A DNA stretch of 21,322 bases from a virus. This document shows, in pieces, positions 6,252 to 12,629 of the stretch (its first letter is position 1; every line of letters starts with the position of its first letter). Both the position numbers and the translations under genes were made by a program. The DNA is taken from IMG/VR virus record IMGVR_UViG_3300034066_001031, positions 1-21,322 of that record. One strand, 5' to 3'. A model generated the notes under the pieces. It did no database searches. It had not been told where the DNA came from and was given only the letters and a program-made list of their open reading frames with translations.

Positions 6252-6522
6252 TGTTCTTTATCCTGTCACTGAGAGCAAATGCTAGTTGATAAGTTAATGC
6301 ATAGACATGGGCTAATGCGTCGCACTGGCCTTCCCAGTACTTACGCTCCATAGACTCCATAGCGTCTGAGTAGTCGTTGTCTTCTTCAATCTGTTGTGCC
6401 TCAAGGAATTCCTTTTCGGCCTCAAGCATTAAGTTCTTGAGTTCACCATGGAGTATGTCAGTGCCTGACTCTCCTAGGTCAATGAGTCTTTGCAGTCTTG
6501 GCTCTAGTTGTGTTGTTTCCAT
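6244..6522 (-). CDS. Hypothetical helical protein
   Basis: The 92-residue protein METTQLEPRLQRLIDLGESG... is predicted almost wholly helical (KNLMLEAEKEFLEAQQIEED). It overlaps the end of the upstream gene and also has its own TGTCAG-type promoter with a -10 box 6 nt before the ATG. Confidence 0.7.
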   Translation of the reverse strand: METTQLEPRLQRLIDLGESGTDILHGELKNLMLEAEKEFLEAQQIEEDNDYSDAMESMERKYWEGQCDALAHVYALTYQLAFALSDRIKNNG

Positions 6523-6722
6523 TACTCTATCATACCCTGAGCCACTGACAAAAGGTGGGCGGTAGCGATAATCTGACCATTAGTAGAGATATCTTCAATC
6601 TCTAGCATACGGTAGTCATCATCCTCATAGTTAGAATAAGCATCCATTTGCTTTTCAAGGTGAGCAGAGTCTTGTTCAAGACTGAGCAGGTGTAACTTCA
6701 TATATTCTATAATTGTATTCAT
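6522..6722 (-). CDS. Small hypothetical protein
   Basis: Sixty-six residues, MNTIIEYMKLHLLSLEQDSA..., with an amphipathic N-terminal helix and an acidic middle. It is led by a leaderless promoter and ends in a TAATG overlap with the next gene. Confidence 0.7.
   Translation of the reverse strand: MNTIIEYMKLHLLSLEQDSAHLEKQMDAYSNYEDDDYRMLEIEDISTNGQIIATAHLLSVAQGMIE
6523..6550 (-). promoter_or_regulatory. Internal TGTCAG-N10-TATGAT promoter
   Basis: TGTCAG (6545-6550), 10 bp, TATGAT (6529-6534), 6 nt to the ATG. It lies within the 3' end of the upstream gene. Confidence 0.55.
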
Positions 6723-6757
6723 ATATTAATTATACGGGTTCGAGTCGATTTTGACAA
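6723..6757 (-). promoter_or_regulatory. Leaderless promoter
   Basis: TTGTCA (6752-6757), a 17-bp spacer, TATAAT (6729-6734), 6 nt to ATG. The spacer shares CGAACC-N-G next to the -10 box with the promoter at 1527-1561. Confidence 0.75.
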
Positions 6758-6956
6758 CTGTACGGGGTGTGACCTTGCTCACATCTGTAATGATCGGTTG
6801 ATAGGCTTCTTCATAACTAATATAGTTTAACATCCTACCACAAGGGCATCTCATTTCGACAACTCCCAGGGGAAATCCAAAGTCATCCCTAGCAGTAAAC
6901 TCAACCAGGGCATCACACTCATCAGGATCACAAACAAAGGTATACCTACTCCACAT
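6726..6956 (-). CDS. Conserved actinophage Cys-rich protein
   Basis: The 76-residue protein begins MWSRYTFVCDPDECDALVEF and later has MRCPCGRMLNY, giving C-x4-C and C-x-C pairs fit for a zinc ribbon. I recognise the opening and the CPCGR knuckle from small actinophage proteins. Confidence 0.75.
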   Translation of the reverse strand: MWSRYTFVCDPDECDALVEFTARDDFGFPLGVVEMRCPCGRMLNYISYEEAYQPIITDVSKVTPRTVVKIDSNPYN

Positions 6957-6957
6957 A

Positions 6958-7164
6958 TTAGTCCTCTATGTATTCTACTGAGATGTTACCCAATACTTCA
7001 TCATACTTTACCATAGTGTCTATGTCCTCAGCAAAGCGAGCCATTAGATAATCTACTTTATCTTCAGTGCTCATGTCAGGGGGACCATAGAGTTCAAACC
7101 CTATATCATTAGACATAGCATCATCTATATCAATGGTTTGTTCAAGACTGATTCTAACTTTCAT
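6958..7164 (-). CDS. Small acidic hypothetical protein
   Basis: Sixty-eight residues starting MKVRISLEQTIDIDDAM, predicted alpha/beta and very acidic. The start shares a TAATG junction with the upstream gene. Confidence 0.7.
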   Translation of the reverse strand: MKVRISLEQTIDIDDAMSNDIGFELYGPPDMSTEDKVDYLMARFAEDIDTMVKYDEVLGNISVEYIED

Positions 7165-7316
7165 TAGTCAAAATACCCTTCTGCCCATAGGCCATCAAAG
7201 AAAGACATAGCCTTCTCCAAACCATCTGTTATCTCATCAGAGAGCCTACCTGATTTGATAGCGTCTTCCATAGCATCTGTCATTACTGCAATATCAGTTT
7301 CAGTATAGCCTAACAT
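7164..7316 (-). CDS. Small hypothetical protein
   Basis: Fifty residues, MLGYTETDIAVMTDAMEDAI..., helical and acidic, ending in FFDGLWAEGYFD. It is packed between neighbours by TAATG overlaps on both sides. Confidence 0.65.
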   Translation of the reverse strand: MLGYTETDIAVMTDAMEDAIKSGRLSDEITDGLEKAMSFFDGLWAEGYFD

Positions 7317-7468
7317 TATCCTACCTCAATCCCTGCATACTTAGCAATAGTGTTTAGTGTAGTGTGGATATGGCAGTCACAATCGATACCGCCCATATTC
7401 TCCTCAAACTCAAGGTGAGAGAAGTTGTCGTCATAGATTTCGTTTATAAGGTCATTTATTGTGTTCAT
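7316..7468 (-). CDS. Small CDCH-motif protein
   Basis: Fifty residues with IDCDCHIHTTLNTIAKYAGI; the C-x-C-H-x-H cluster could bind one metal ion. The ATG overlaps the TGA of the upstream gene (ATGA). Confidence 0.65.
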   Translation of the reverse strand: MNTINDLINEIYDDNFSHLEFEENMGGIDCDCHIHTTLNTIAKYAGIEVG

Positions 7469-7890
7469 GCATTTATCATAGCACTAGGCACTGACATCTT
7501 GGACTGCCACAGGGAACAGTTCCTATCTAGTCTGTCTCCAAAGACACGGACATAGTCTGCAATGTCTTCTGTTTGATCTGTTAGACATTCCTTAACGGTA
7601 TCTACTGATATAAATACTCTTCCATTCCATAGACCCATTTGGCCAATGTTAGTTGGTACTTCTAGACATCCATAAGTATCTTGCTCCCAGCCCACTCCTT
7701 CTGAACAAACCAAGGCGTACTTGTTGTCTCCAAAGACATTGGTTTCTTCGAGGGTAATGAACAGTAGATTATCTACAGTACACTCACTAAAGTCATTACT
7801 ATACTGTAGGCGATAGATATTATTTGCAATTGTGGCTAACTTTTTACCGTCAACGATTTGACCGATATATCCTTTTGATCTGTCTCTCAT
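7465..7890 (-). CDS. Hypothetical protein
   Basis: The 141-residue protein MRDRSKGYIGQIVDGKKLAT... has a mixed alpha/beta pattern and no signature that I recognise. It is the first gene of the leftward chain 7.9-6.96 kb and has a normal leader with an AAGGA site. Confidence 0.7.
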   Translation of the reverse strand: MRDRSKGYIGQIVDGKKLATIANNIYRLQYSNDFSECTVDNLLFITLEETNVFGDNKYALVCSEGVGWEQDTYGCLEVPTNIGQMGLWNGRVFISVDTVKECLTDQTEDIADYVRVFGDRLDRNCSLWQSKMSVPSAMINA

Positions 7891-7922
7891 GGGGTTTTCC
7901 TTTTTTAGTGGGTTATATATTA

Positions 7923-7951
7923 ATTATCGCATGGTTTGGGGAAAAAGTCAA
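7923..7951 (-). promoter_or_regulatory. Promoter of the 7.9-kb operon
   Basis: TTGACT (7946-7951), a 17-bp spacer, GATAAT (7923-7928), then a leader of about 30 nt. Confidence 0.65.
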
Positions 7952-7953
7952 AT

Positions 7954-7997
7954 CTATCGTAAAGAATTTTTGGGTAAAATATCACCCTATCGTAAAG
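7954..7997. repeat. Two CTATCGTAAAG repeats 33 bp apart
   Basis: CTATCGTAAAG at 7954-7964 and 7987-7997, directly upstream of the -35 box and about three helical turns apart. A variant CTATCTTAAAG occurs at 12504-12514 upstream of another promoter. Likely operator sites. Confidence 0.55.
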
Positions 7998-8017
7998 TTA
8001 TTTAGTTAAAAATCTCA

Positions 8018-8033
8018 TGTGATGTAGGTCACA
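8018..8033. promoter_or_regulatory. CRP/GlxR-type palindrome
   Basis: TGTGA-TGTAGG-TCACA, a perfect half-site pair, followed at once by GGGACGTCCC (8035-8044). Confidence 0.65.
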
Positions 8034-8081
8034 GGGGACGTCCCAAATTTTTATACATTGCGTTGCATATTTATTTACTTG

Positions 8082-8155
8082 CGATCCGTATGGGACTTGA
8101 ACCCATGACCTCCACCGTGACAGGGTGGCGAACTAACCAACTATTCTAACGGACC
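8082..8155 (-). tRNA. tRNA-Asp (anticodon GTC)
   Basis: The minus strand folds into a complete cloverleaf: a 7-bp acceptor GGTCCGT/ACGGATC (one G-T pair), D stem GAAT/GTTC, anticodon stem CCACC/GGTGG around CTGTCAC (anticodon GTC), T stem ATGGG/CCCAT with loop TTCAAGT, and discriminator G73, an Asp identity base. The 3' CCA is not encoded. It lies just downstream of the DUF932 gene and may be cut from its transcript. It would supply Asp decoding during phage growth. Confidence 0.93.
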
Positions 8156-8161
8156 AAATGG

Positions 8162-8184
8162 TGAGCAGTTTTTATTCTTGCTCA
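8162..8184. terminator. TGAGCA/TGCTCA stem-loop after the DUF932 gene
   Basis: TGAGCA (8162-8167) pairs with TGCTCA (8179-8184) around an 11-nt loop. A T-run follows on the plus strand, not on the minus strand, so on the leftward transcript it may act as a 3' stabilising or processing hairpin before the tRNA. Confidence 0.5.
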
Positions 8185-8196
8185 GGAATTTTTTTA

Positions 8197-9219
8197 TTAT
8201 GCGAGAGACATTACATTCTGCACAACTTTTAGTAAGCGATTTTTTTCTGCGTTGATAGCAGGGTCAAATCCGCTTGCGCTTGCAAGGATAGATTCGTTAG
8301 AACCACCACGAGCAGAACGATACCAGTCAAGGCGTTCGGTTAGTGCATTGAAAGCACCCCACGCATTACCCGCAATCATTCCATTGAATTCACCAGTGTA
8401 AATATCGTTGATAACATCAACTTTATTTTCCCACTTCTTTAGTGAACCCTTAGAATCCTTTTCAGGCTTAGCGTAAGCAGCAAGAATGATGTCGTTGAAT
8501 TGCTTAGCAGAAACTTCTTTCTCAATCATGGACTTAGCCATAGTATCAAATTCGTCCATGTAAGCATTAGCAAGACCAAGAGTCTCACGAGCAATCTGCA
8601 CTTTACCATTTGCAGTTTGTGTGTGGCGAATCTTGAATGATTGCTTGATACCCTTATTCTTCTTACGACCTACGCCACCAAGCGCAAGATTGAGAGTGTT
8701 AGCGCACACGACACGAACGGGTGTAATGCTTGCTTGAATAGCGATTGAGCCATCGTGTGATGTGTTGATGAGCAAATAAGTTTTTACCTTGTCTGCAACA
8801 CCATTAGGGTCAAGAATTGTTTCACGCTCTAGTGCTAATGCACCGAACACGACACGACCACCCTTGATTGAGCCAGCAGTCTCCCAACGACCTCCGCCGT
8901 CAAGAATGTTATCACCGAATGAGAATAAATCTTCATTCTGCAAAACATGGTATCGCTCACCAACTACACCAAGAATATCGGTTTGTGTGTTGTCGGTAGG
9001 ATTTGTACGCAAGACATATTGGTATGCCTTGTCACTTGTGAGATGTGTAGGGGTTTCCAAATCCTCAAGACGAACATTCCAACCATTGAGGTTTGCAGCC
9101 TCTAGCATTTCTGCGGTTGTTTTTTCTTCTGTGAATACGGTACCCAATCCATGCCAAGCGGGTTCACGGAAAGACGCAAAAGATGTTTTTCCGTTTTGAG
9201 TTTCTAGGTCATGTGCCAT
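8197..9219 (-). CDS. DUF932 phage/plasmid-like protein
   Basis: The 340-residue protein matches the DUF932 (TIGR03299-type) family over its whole length. Recognisable blocks are PAWHGLGTVFTEEKTTAEML (19-38), ILGVVGERYHVLQNEDLF, GRWETAGSIKGGRVVFGALAL, TSHDGSIAIQASITPVRVVCANTL and the C-terminal WGAFNALTERLDWYRS. The family is widespread in phages and plasmids; its biochemical role is not established to my knowledge. It has a GGAAA ribosome site and its own TGTCAG-type promoter, and is the largest gene here. It stands alone, with a regulatory mosaic on each side. Confidence 0.9.
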   Translation of the reverse strand: MAHDLETQNGKTSFASFREPAWHGLGTVFTEEKTTAEMLEAANLNGWNVRLEDLETPTHLTSDKAYQYVLRTNPTDNTQTDILGVVGERYHVLQNEDLFSFGDNILDGGGRWETAGSIKGGRVVFGALALERETILDPNGVADKVKTYLLINTSHDGSIAIQASITPVRVVCANTLNLALGGVGRKKNKGIKQSFKIRHTQTANGKVQIARETLGLANAYMDEFDTMAKSMIEKEVSAKQFNDIILAAYAKPEKDSKGSLKKWENKVDVINDIYTGEFNGMIAGNAWGAFNALTERLDWYRSARGGSNESILASASGFDPAINAEKNRLLKVVQNVMSLA

Positions 9220-9255
9220 AGGTTGTTTTTCCTTTTCTGTTTGTTTGTTAGTACA

Positions 9256-9285
9256 ATCATAACACGAGCCACTGACAAATGCAAA
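9256..9285 (-). promoter_or_regulatory. Promoter of the DUF932 gene
   Basis: TATGAT (9256-9261) with TGTCAG (9272-9277) 10 bp upstream, and TTTGCA (9280-9285) at 18 bp as a weak -35. Confidence 0.6.
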
Positions 9286-9373
9286 TCGGGATAGTTAGAT
9301 ATGGATAAATCGGACATTGTGGTAAAGATCACTCTTCGTAAACGGCGTGTCGACTTGACAATGACTGGTCGGC

Positions 9374-9383
9374 GGGACGTCCC
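9374..9383. promoter_or_regulatory. GGGACGTCCC palindrome
   Basis: A perfect 10-bp palindrome followed by AAATTTT, with the GACACGCCG complement (CGGCGTGTC) about 30 bp away, as in the other intergenic mosaics. Confidence 0.55.
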
Positions 9384-9405
9384 AAATTTTGAGGGATTTT
9401 AAAAA

Positions 9406-9432
9406 TGAGCAGTTTACGTACAGACATGCTCA
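9406..9432 (-). terminator. Rho-independent terminator, leftward
   Basis: TGAGCA (9427-9432 on the minus strand) pairs with TGCTCA (9406-9411), followed on the minus strand by TTTTT. It ends the single-gene unit 9456-9875. Confidence 0.65.
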
Positions 9433-9455
9433 GGTCTTTTATTAGTAGCCCCCTA

Positions 9456-9875
9456 CTAAATGTCAACTCTATCAATTGAGGATGATAGATATGAAATTGA
9501 ATCTGAATTGTAGTCTACAGTATCAAAATCAATATCATGAATTGCATTCTGTGCATCCTCTTCAGTGCGAGCATTTACGGTAACCGAATACATGACTGTG
9601 ACTTCAACTTCGAATTCTTTCGTTAGTTCAAATCCACAGATGTCTGCAATTTCTTCTGCATCTGATTCATCAATGGTGCCGTGCTCAAGGGCCCCAAGGG
9701 TCCACTCTTGCATTGCTTCAACGATACGATTCTTATCTGCAGACTCTGCATATGAGCGCTGCGTAACCTTAGAGATGTGCTCCTCTAATTCTGTAACACG
9801 CAATGTTGCTTTGGCTAGTGAGTCACGAAGAAAGTCTTCTGTGGCATTCACTACTGTGTTTGTTGTTTGGTCCAT
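9456..9875 (-). CDS. Hypothetical coiled-coil plus beta-domain protein
   Basis: The 139-residue acidic protein has an N-terminal helix likely to form a coiled coil (ATLRVTELEEHISKVTQRSY, about 18-37) and a C-terminal half (VEVTVMYSVTVNARTEEDAQ) with the strand-helix look of small phage proteins that regulate or bind. It has a good AGAGG site and a strong promoter. No specific function recognised. Confidence 0.75.
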   Translation of the reverse strand: MDQTTNTVVNATEDFLRDSLAKATLRVTELEEHISKVTQRSYAESADKNRIVEAMQEWTLGALEHGTIDESDAEEIADICGFELTKEFEVEVTVMYSVTVNARTEEDAQNAIHDIDFDTVDYNSDSISYLSSSIDRVDI

Positions 9876-9907
9876 GGGGGCCTCTTTCTGTTAGTTTGTT
9901 TAATTTA

Positions 9908-9937
9908 ATTGTACACGAGACCACTGACATTTGTCAA
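9908..9937 (-). promoter_or_regulatory. Promoter of gene 9456-9875
   Basis: TTGACA (9932-9937), an 18-bp spacer, TACAAT (9908-9913), with TGTCAG (9924-9929) inside the spacer 10 bp from the -10 box. Confidence 0.7.
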
Positions 9938-9939
9938 GG

Positions 9940-10129
9940 ACCCTTGCGGGGAGCCTTTTTGGATCATGCTCAGGATGTCTGCTTCTTTAGGCCTGCAGGA
10001 GCCTTGCTCTATAGTATTTCTATCATCGCCCTAATCAGCCTGGCGAAGGATCCCCAGGGGACACTTGCTATAAATAGCGTGGAACTCAGGGGATAATGAG
10101 TGGGGCTTTTACACCCCACCCAATCTCAC
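9940..10129. other. Intergenic block, relatively GC-rich, function unknown
   Basis: No gene is supported here. It holds a GAGC...GCTC stem element (9951-9971), CCTGCAGG-containing sequence near 9991, and a GTGGGG/CCCCAC hairpin at about 10101-10120 just after the next gene's stop. A structured RNA is possible but no known class was recognised. Confidence 0.3.
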
Positions 10130-10552
10130 TTAGAGATAGCGAGCAACCGCATTGTATGTGGAAGTATTTACAACTTCCTCATCTGTCATTTTGAGGATAC
10201 GAATTGCATTTTGCATTTCCTCTTTTTGCTCACGATAAGTGTGCTGATGGATAGTTTCGTGTTGCTTCTCAGGTTCAGCAGGGAAATTGCTTTCGCTACC
10301 AATAATGTCGAAGTCAATGTTGAGGGTCTTGTTCCAAGAACGGAAGTTTGTTCTAATGTTCTCAGCCTTTGAGAAATTAGCAATAGCGAAATCTGCTAAC
10401 TCTTTCTGCCAAGCCTTGTATAGAAGTTGGTACTGTGCTTCCTTTTGTTCTTGTGATGCGTAGTCTGACTCTAGTTTTGCTAGTGCAGACTCTAGTGCGG
10501 TGATTACTCGTTGAGTAGGGATTTTTACTGAGATTGCTTTGCCTCTTGCCAT
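10130..10552 (-). CDS. Hypothetical helical protein
   Basis: The 140-residue protein has a basic N-terminus (MARGKAISVKIPTQRVITAL), a long charged helix (ESALAKLESDYASQEQKEAQ) and a conserved-looking end (AIRILKMTDEEVVNTSTYNA). It sits alone between promoters and has an AAGGAAA ribosome site preceded by the leader motif CTAACAGAAAAGG that also occurs before its neighbours. No family recognised. Confidence 0.7.
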   Translation of the reverse strand: MARGKAISVKIPTQRVITALESALAKLESDYASQEQKEAQYQLLYKAWQKELADFAIANFSKAENIRTNFRSWNKTLNIDFDIIGSESNFPAEPEKQHETIHQHTYREQKEEMQNAIRILKMTDEEVVNTSTYNAVARYL

Positions 10553-10587
10553 TTGTTTTTGTTTCCTTTTCTGTTAGTGGGGGTGTT

Positions 10588-10608
10588 GAGCCTTTTTGGA
10601 ACTTGCTC
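10588..10608. repeat. GAGC...GCTCAGG element
   Basis: GAGCCTTTTTGGA-N4-GCTCAGG, nearly identical to the copy at 9951-9973. Confidence 0.45.
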
Positions 10609-10665
10609 AGGTTCGTTCTCGCCCCTTATTTATAGTGCCTGTACGCCCGACACTTAGTAATTAGA

Positions 10666-10830
10666 TTACTTAGCCGTCCAAGTTGTGTAGCGTGGCTTGC
10701 CATCTACATCTAACTTTACTCGGACATTTCCGTTAGCCTGTGGTGTAATCTCTGTGATTACTCCGCTAACCTTTGACTTCTGTGTCGTGAAAGTATCGCC
10801 GACCTTGTATGTTGCTGTATTTACTGCCAT
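10666..10830 (-). CDS. Small beta protein, paralog of gene 10938-11108
   Basis: The 54-residue protein reads MAVNTATYKVGDTFTTQKSK then VSGVITEITP and a YTTW tail. YKVGDxFTTxKSxVSGxI is a small-protein pattern I recall from actinophages, probably a five-strand beta barrel (SH3/KOW-like). The next gene upstream shows the same GD-FTT-K-G-I order, so the two arose by duplication. Confidence 0.7.
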   Translation of the reverse strand: MAVNTATYKVGDTFTTQKSKVSGVITEITPQANGNVRVKLDVDGKPRYTTWTAK

Positions 10831-10876
10831 TTGTTTTTTCTCTTTTCTGTTAGGGGTTGTTATTTGGTTATACCTA

Positions 10877-10906
10877 AGTATAACATTTTGCTTGTAGAAA
10901 TGTCAA
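10877..10906 (-). promoter_or_regulatory. Promoter of gene 10666-10830
   Basis: TTGACA (10901-10906), an 18-bp spacer, TATACT (10877-10882); leader of about 40 nt with an AAAGAGAAA site. Confidence 0.7.
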
Positions 10907-10937
10907 ATCCATTTCGACATTTTCTCACATTTTGAGA

Positions 10938-11108
10938 TTACTTAGAGGTCTTTACCATAGCAAATCGGTGTGCGCCGTTTGCCAAGCGTAATGAAACTCT
11001 AGTTAGTTTAGCATTGACAGGGGTGAAATCGCTAATGCGTCCCGTAATGCCTGTTTTGCTGGTTGTGAATAAATCACCAATTTGGTAAGTGTATCCGCCT
11101 AGTGTCAT
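10938..11108 (-). CDS. Small beta protein, paralog of gene 10666-10830
   Basis: The 56-residue protein MTLGGYTYQIGDLFTTSKTG continues ITGRISDFTP and ends FAMVKTSK. It aligns without large gaps to its downstream neighbour (GD-FTT-K-G-I-TP) but lacks the acidic VKLDVDG strand, so it has diverged. It has its own promoter. Confidence 0.7.
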   Translation of the reverse strand: MTLGGYTYQIGDLFTTSKTGITGRISDFTPVNAKLTRVSLRLANGAHRFAMVKTSK

Positions 11109-11145
11109 TTGGGTCTTGCCTTTCTGTTGTGGGGGTTTTGCTTAT

Positions 11146-11172
11146 AGTATAATTTTAGCATAAAAATGTCAT
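11146..11172 (-). promoter_or_regulatory. Probable promoter of gene 10938-11108
   Basis: TATACT (11146-11151) with ATGACA (11167-11172) 15 bp upstream, a short spacer. Confidence 0.45.
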
Positions 11173-11255
11173 AAATCCTAATCCAAATGACATTTTCTAG
11201 TGTGATAAACCCCACATTTTTTATGCGTGTCGTAATTTGACAAATCAAAGATTTT

Positions 11256-11280
11256 GCGACGTCCCCATTTTTCAGGGGAT
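11256..11280. other. GCGACGTCCCC module with hairpin
   Basis: GCGACGTCCCC then ATTTTTCA and GGGGAT: the CCCC and GGGG can pair around an 8-nt loop just after the microprotein gene. It may end that transcript, but no T-run follows on the minus strand. Confidence 0.4.
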
Positions 11281-11282
11281 CA

Positions 11283-11354
11283 TCACCAACCACCACCACC
11301 TAATAAACTTATTAGTAGTATTAGCATTATCCAAAAATAGAATGCAGTGCTCAT
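11283..11354 (-). CDS. 23-residue membrane microprotein
   Basis: MSTAFYFWIMLILLISLLGG-GGW is a single hydrophobic helix with a Gly-rich tail. The ATG directly follows the TAA of the GP88 gene, so the peptide is translated from the same mRNA. Similar one-helix peptides with a Gly-rich end occur in actinophage genomes as I recall. Membrane localisation is predicted; function is not known. Confidence 0.6.
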   Translation of the reverse strand: MSTAFYFWIMLILLISLLGGGGW

Positions 11355-12095
11355 TTATTTTTTACTCGCAGAGAATATGATATCACTCTTAGAGTATACA
11401 CAAAGTGAGCATGAAACGCAAGCGCTACCGTTAGTTGAGATAAGTGGAATTTGTTTATTATTCTCAGGACACTTAGCAGCAGGTCTGCCTATCATTTCTT
11501 TTACATCGGCTTGACCAATAGCAAAGTTCTTAGCAAGGTATGCCATACGTACGCCACTATTAATTTTTAAGTCAACGGCGGTTTTTACATTCTCACTATC
11601 TGCAGAGAAGTACAATGATAGATTAGATACATCCTTAAGTATAAGTGCAGCAGACTTAACACGGGTATATACCCAGAATTGAATATCAGGATTGTTATTG
11701 ATTACATTCTTCCATGCATGAGTGTATATATCATTAAAGAAATCTCCGTCCCAATGGATACGGAATAGCATAGGGGCGTCTTTCTTTACACAGTCTGCAC
11801 GGAAATCGTTAATCATTTCAGTTAACAGTGTCTCCATAGTTAATTGATCGGCGTCCTTAAGTAAGGTCCAATTGTGTAAGAGGTTAGCCTTTACGCCTTT
11901 GAAGAGTTTTTCGAGTTTTCCTGCATAGCACACGCTTTCACATACGCTAGTGGCACCAGGGCACGAGAAAGCCTTTCCAGCAGGTAGTCCAAAGGTATTT
12001 GCGATTGCGGCTTGCTTTCCATTTTTTGTGACAAGATTAGCCACCTTTCTATCATTAGAGCGTTTAAGTTTAAGTGTATCAGTAGTCAAGGCCAA
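11355..12095 (-). CDS. GP88-family phage protein
   Basis: The 246-residue protein matches the phage 'gene product 88' family: KLKRSNDRKVAN near the start, CPGATSVCESVCYAGK (C45, C52, C56), LFRIHWDGDFFNDIY in the middle, YFSADSENV, and a C-terminal Cys cluster (C209; C226, C229, C232 in CVSCSLC). The paired Cys clusters would suit a metal or Fe-S centre; this is inference, and I know of no established function. The start is a TTG inside the end of the upstream gene; a second TTG two codons later is equally possible. Confidence 0.85.
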   Translation of the reverse strand: MALTTDTLKLKRSNDRKVANLVTKNGKQAAIANTFGLPAGKAFSCPGATSVCESVCYAGKLEKLFKGVKANLLHNWTLLKDADQLTMETLLTEMINDFRADCVKKDAPMLFRIHWDGDFFNDIYTHAWKNVINNNPDIQFWVYTRVKSAALILKDVSNLSLYFSADSENVKTAVDLKINSGVRMAYLAKNFAIGQADVKEMIGRPAAKCPENNKQIPLISTNGSACVSCSLCVYSKSDIIFSASKK

Positions 12096-12255
12096 GACTC
12101 ATTTCTAGAGCAATGTCTTCGTTATAGTGGACAGACATTTCTTCTAGTAAGCAATGAGTGCATTTATCTTCATATGCGTCTACCGCATTTTCTTTGCATG
12201 AGGGGCATACAGTTGCATAGTATTCATCTAGCATTTCATCGTTTTCGTAGGTCAT
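12079..12255 (-). CDS. Zinc-ribbon small protein
   Basis: The 58-residue acidic protein has CPSC and CTHC knuckles about 12 residues apart, a clear zinc ribbon. An AGGAG site precedes the ATG, and its 3' end overlaps the GP88 gene, so the two are coupled. Confidence 0.7.
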   Translation of the reverse strand: MTYENDEMLDEYYATVCPSCKENAVDAYEDKCTHCLLEEMSVHYNEDIALEMSLGLDY

Positions 12256-12258
12256 GGG

Positions 12259-12405
12259 CTATTCTCCTTTTTGTTGATATTTATATTGTAACAGTTCGGA
12301 CTGACATTTCTTTCGATTGTAAGCCCTTTTAGAAGGCACGGCAGAGGCAGCGTTGCTACGGCGTAGTTCCATAAGCCTGCGGAGTTCCTCATTTGTTTTC
12401 TTCAT
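12259..12405 (-). CDS. Small basic conserved protein (LMELRRSNAA type)
   Basis: The 48-residue protein MKKTNEELRRLMELRRSNAA ends in a Lys/Arg/Tyr-rich tail (KRAYNRKKC). I recall the LMELRRSNAA core from short actinophage proteins. The ATG is 6 nt after the -10 box, hence leaderless. Its last 15 codons contain the TGTCAG promoter of the next gene. Confidence 0.7.
   Translation of the reverse strand: MKKTNEELRRLMELRRSNAASAVPSKRAYNRKKCQSELLQYKYQQKGE
12285..12306 (-). promoter_or_regulatory. TGTCAG-N10-TACAAT promoter
   Basis: TGTCAG (12301-12306), 10 bp, TACAAT (12285-12290), inside the 3' end of the small basic protein gene and about 30 nt before the zinc-ribbon gene. Confidence 0.5.
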
Positions 12406-12441
12406 ATAACAATACTAACACACATATCATAAAAATGTCAA
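12406..12441 (-). promoter_or_regulatory. Leaderless promoter below a CRP-type box
   Basis: TTGACA (12436-12441), an 18-bp spacer, TAGTAT (12412-12417), 6 nt to the ATG. The CRP-type palindrome is centred about 54 bp upstream of the predicted start. Confidence 0.7.
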
Positions 12442-12451
12442 ATCCTGATCG

Positions 12452-12467
12452 TGTGATAAAAATCACA
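12452..12467. promoter_or_regulatory. CRP/GlxR-type palindrome
   Basis: TGTGA-TAAAAA-TCACA, both half-sites perfect. Confidence 0.65.
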
Positions 12468-12549
12468 AAAATTTTTGCCCAGAATCGGGGAAAATAAAAT
12501 AAACTATCTTAAAGAAATATTTAAAGGGTTACTCATGAGTAGCACATAG

Positions 12550-12558
12550 TTATCCACA
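12550..12558. promoter_or_regulatory. DnaA box
   Basis: Perfect TTATCCACA, with a degenerate TATACACA 4 bp further on; GGGACGTCCC follows at 12585-12594. Confidence 0.55.
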
Positions 12559-12594
12559 GGATATACACAGACACGCCCGACTGCGGGACGTCCC

Positions 12595-12620
12595 ATTTTA
12601 TGCGGGGAAGTGCATAAAAA
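12595..12620 (-). terminator. Stem-loop terminator, leftward
   Basis: TTTTATGC (12596-12603) pairs with GCATAAAA (12612-12619) around an 8-nt loop, just after the stop of gene 12630-12872. The stem is AT-rich and self-complementary, so it may work in both directions. Confidence 0.55.
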
Positions 12621-12629
12621 TAGTTTTAC

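Noticed and set aside
8018-8155. attB/attP core in the tRNA-Asp gene
   Set aside because: No integrase gene and no duplicated tRNA end are in the window; a phage-carried tRNA explains it.
8789-9199. Rightward 136-codon open frame
   Set aside because: It is antisense to the conserved DUF932 gene, Ser/Pro/Arg-rich, and has no ribosome site.
11105-11299. Leftward 64-codon open frame
   Set aside because: It runs through a promoter and a GACGTCC module between two better-supported genes.
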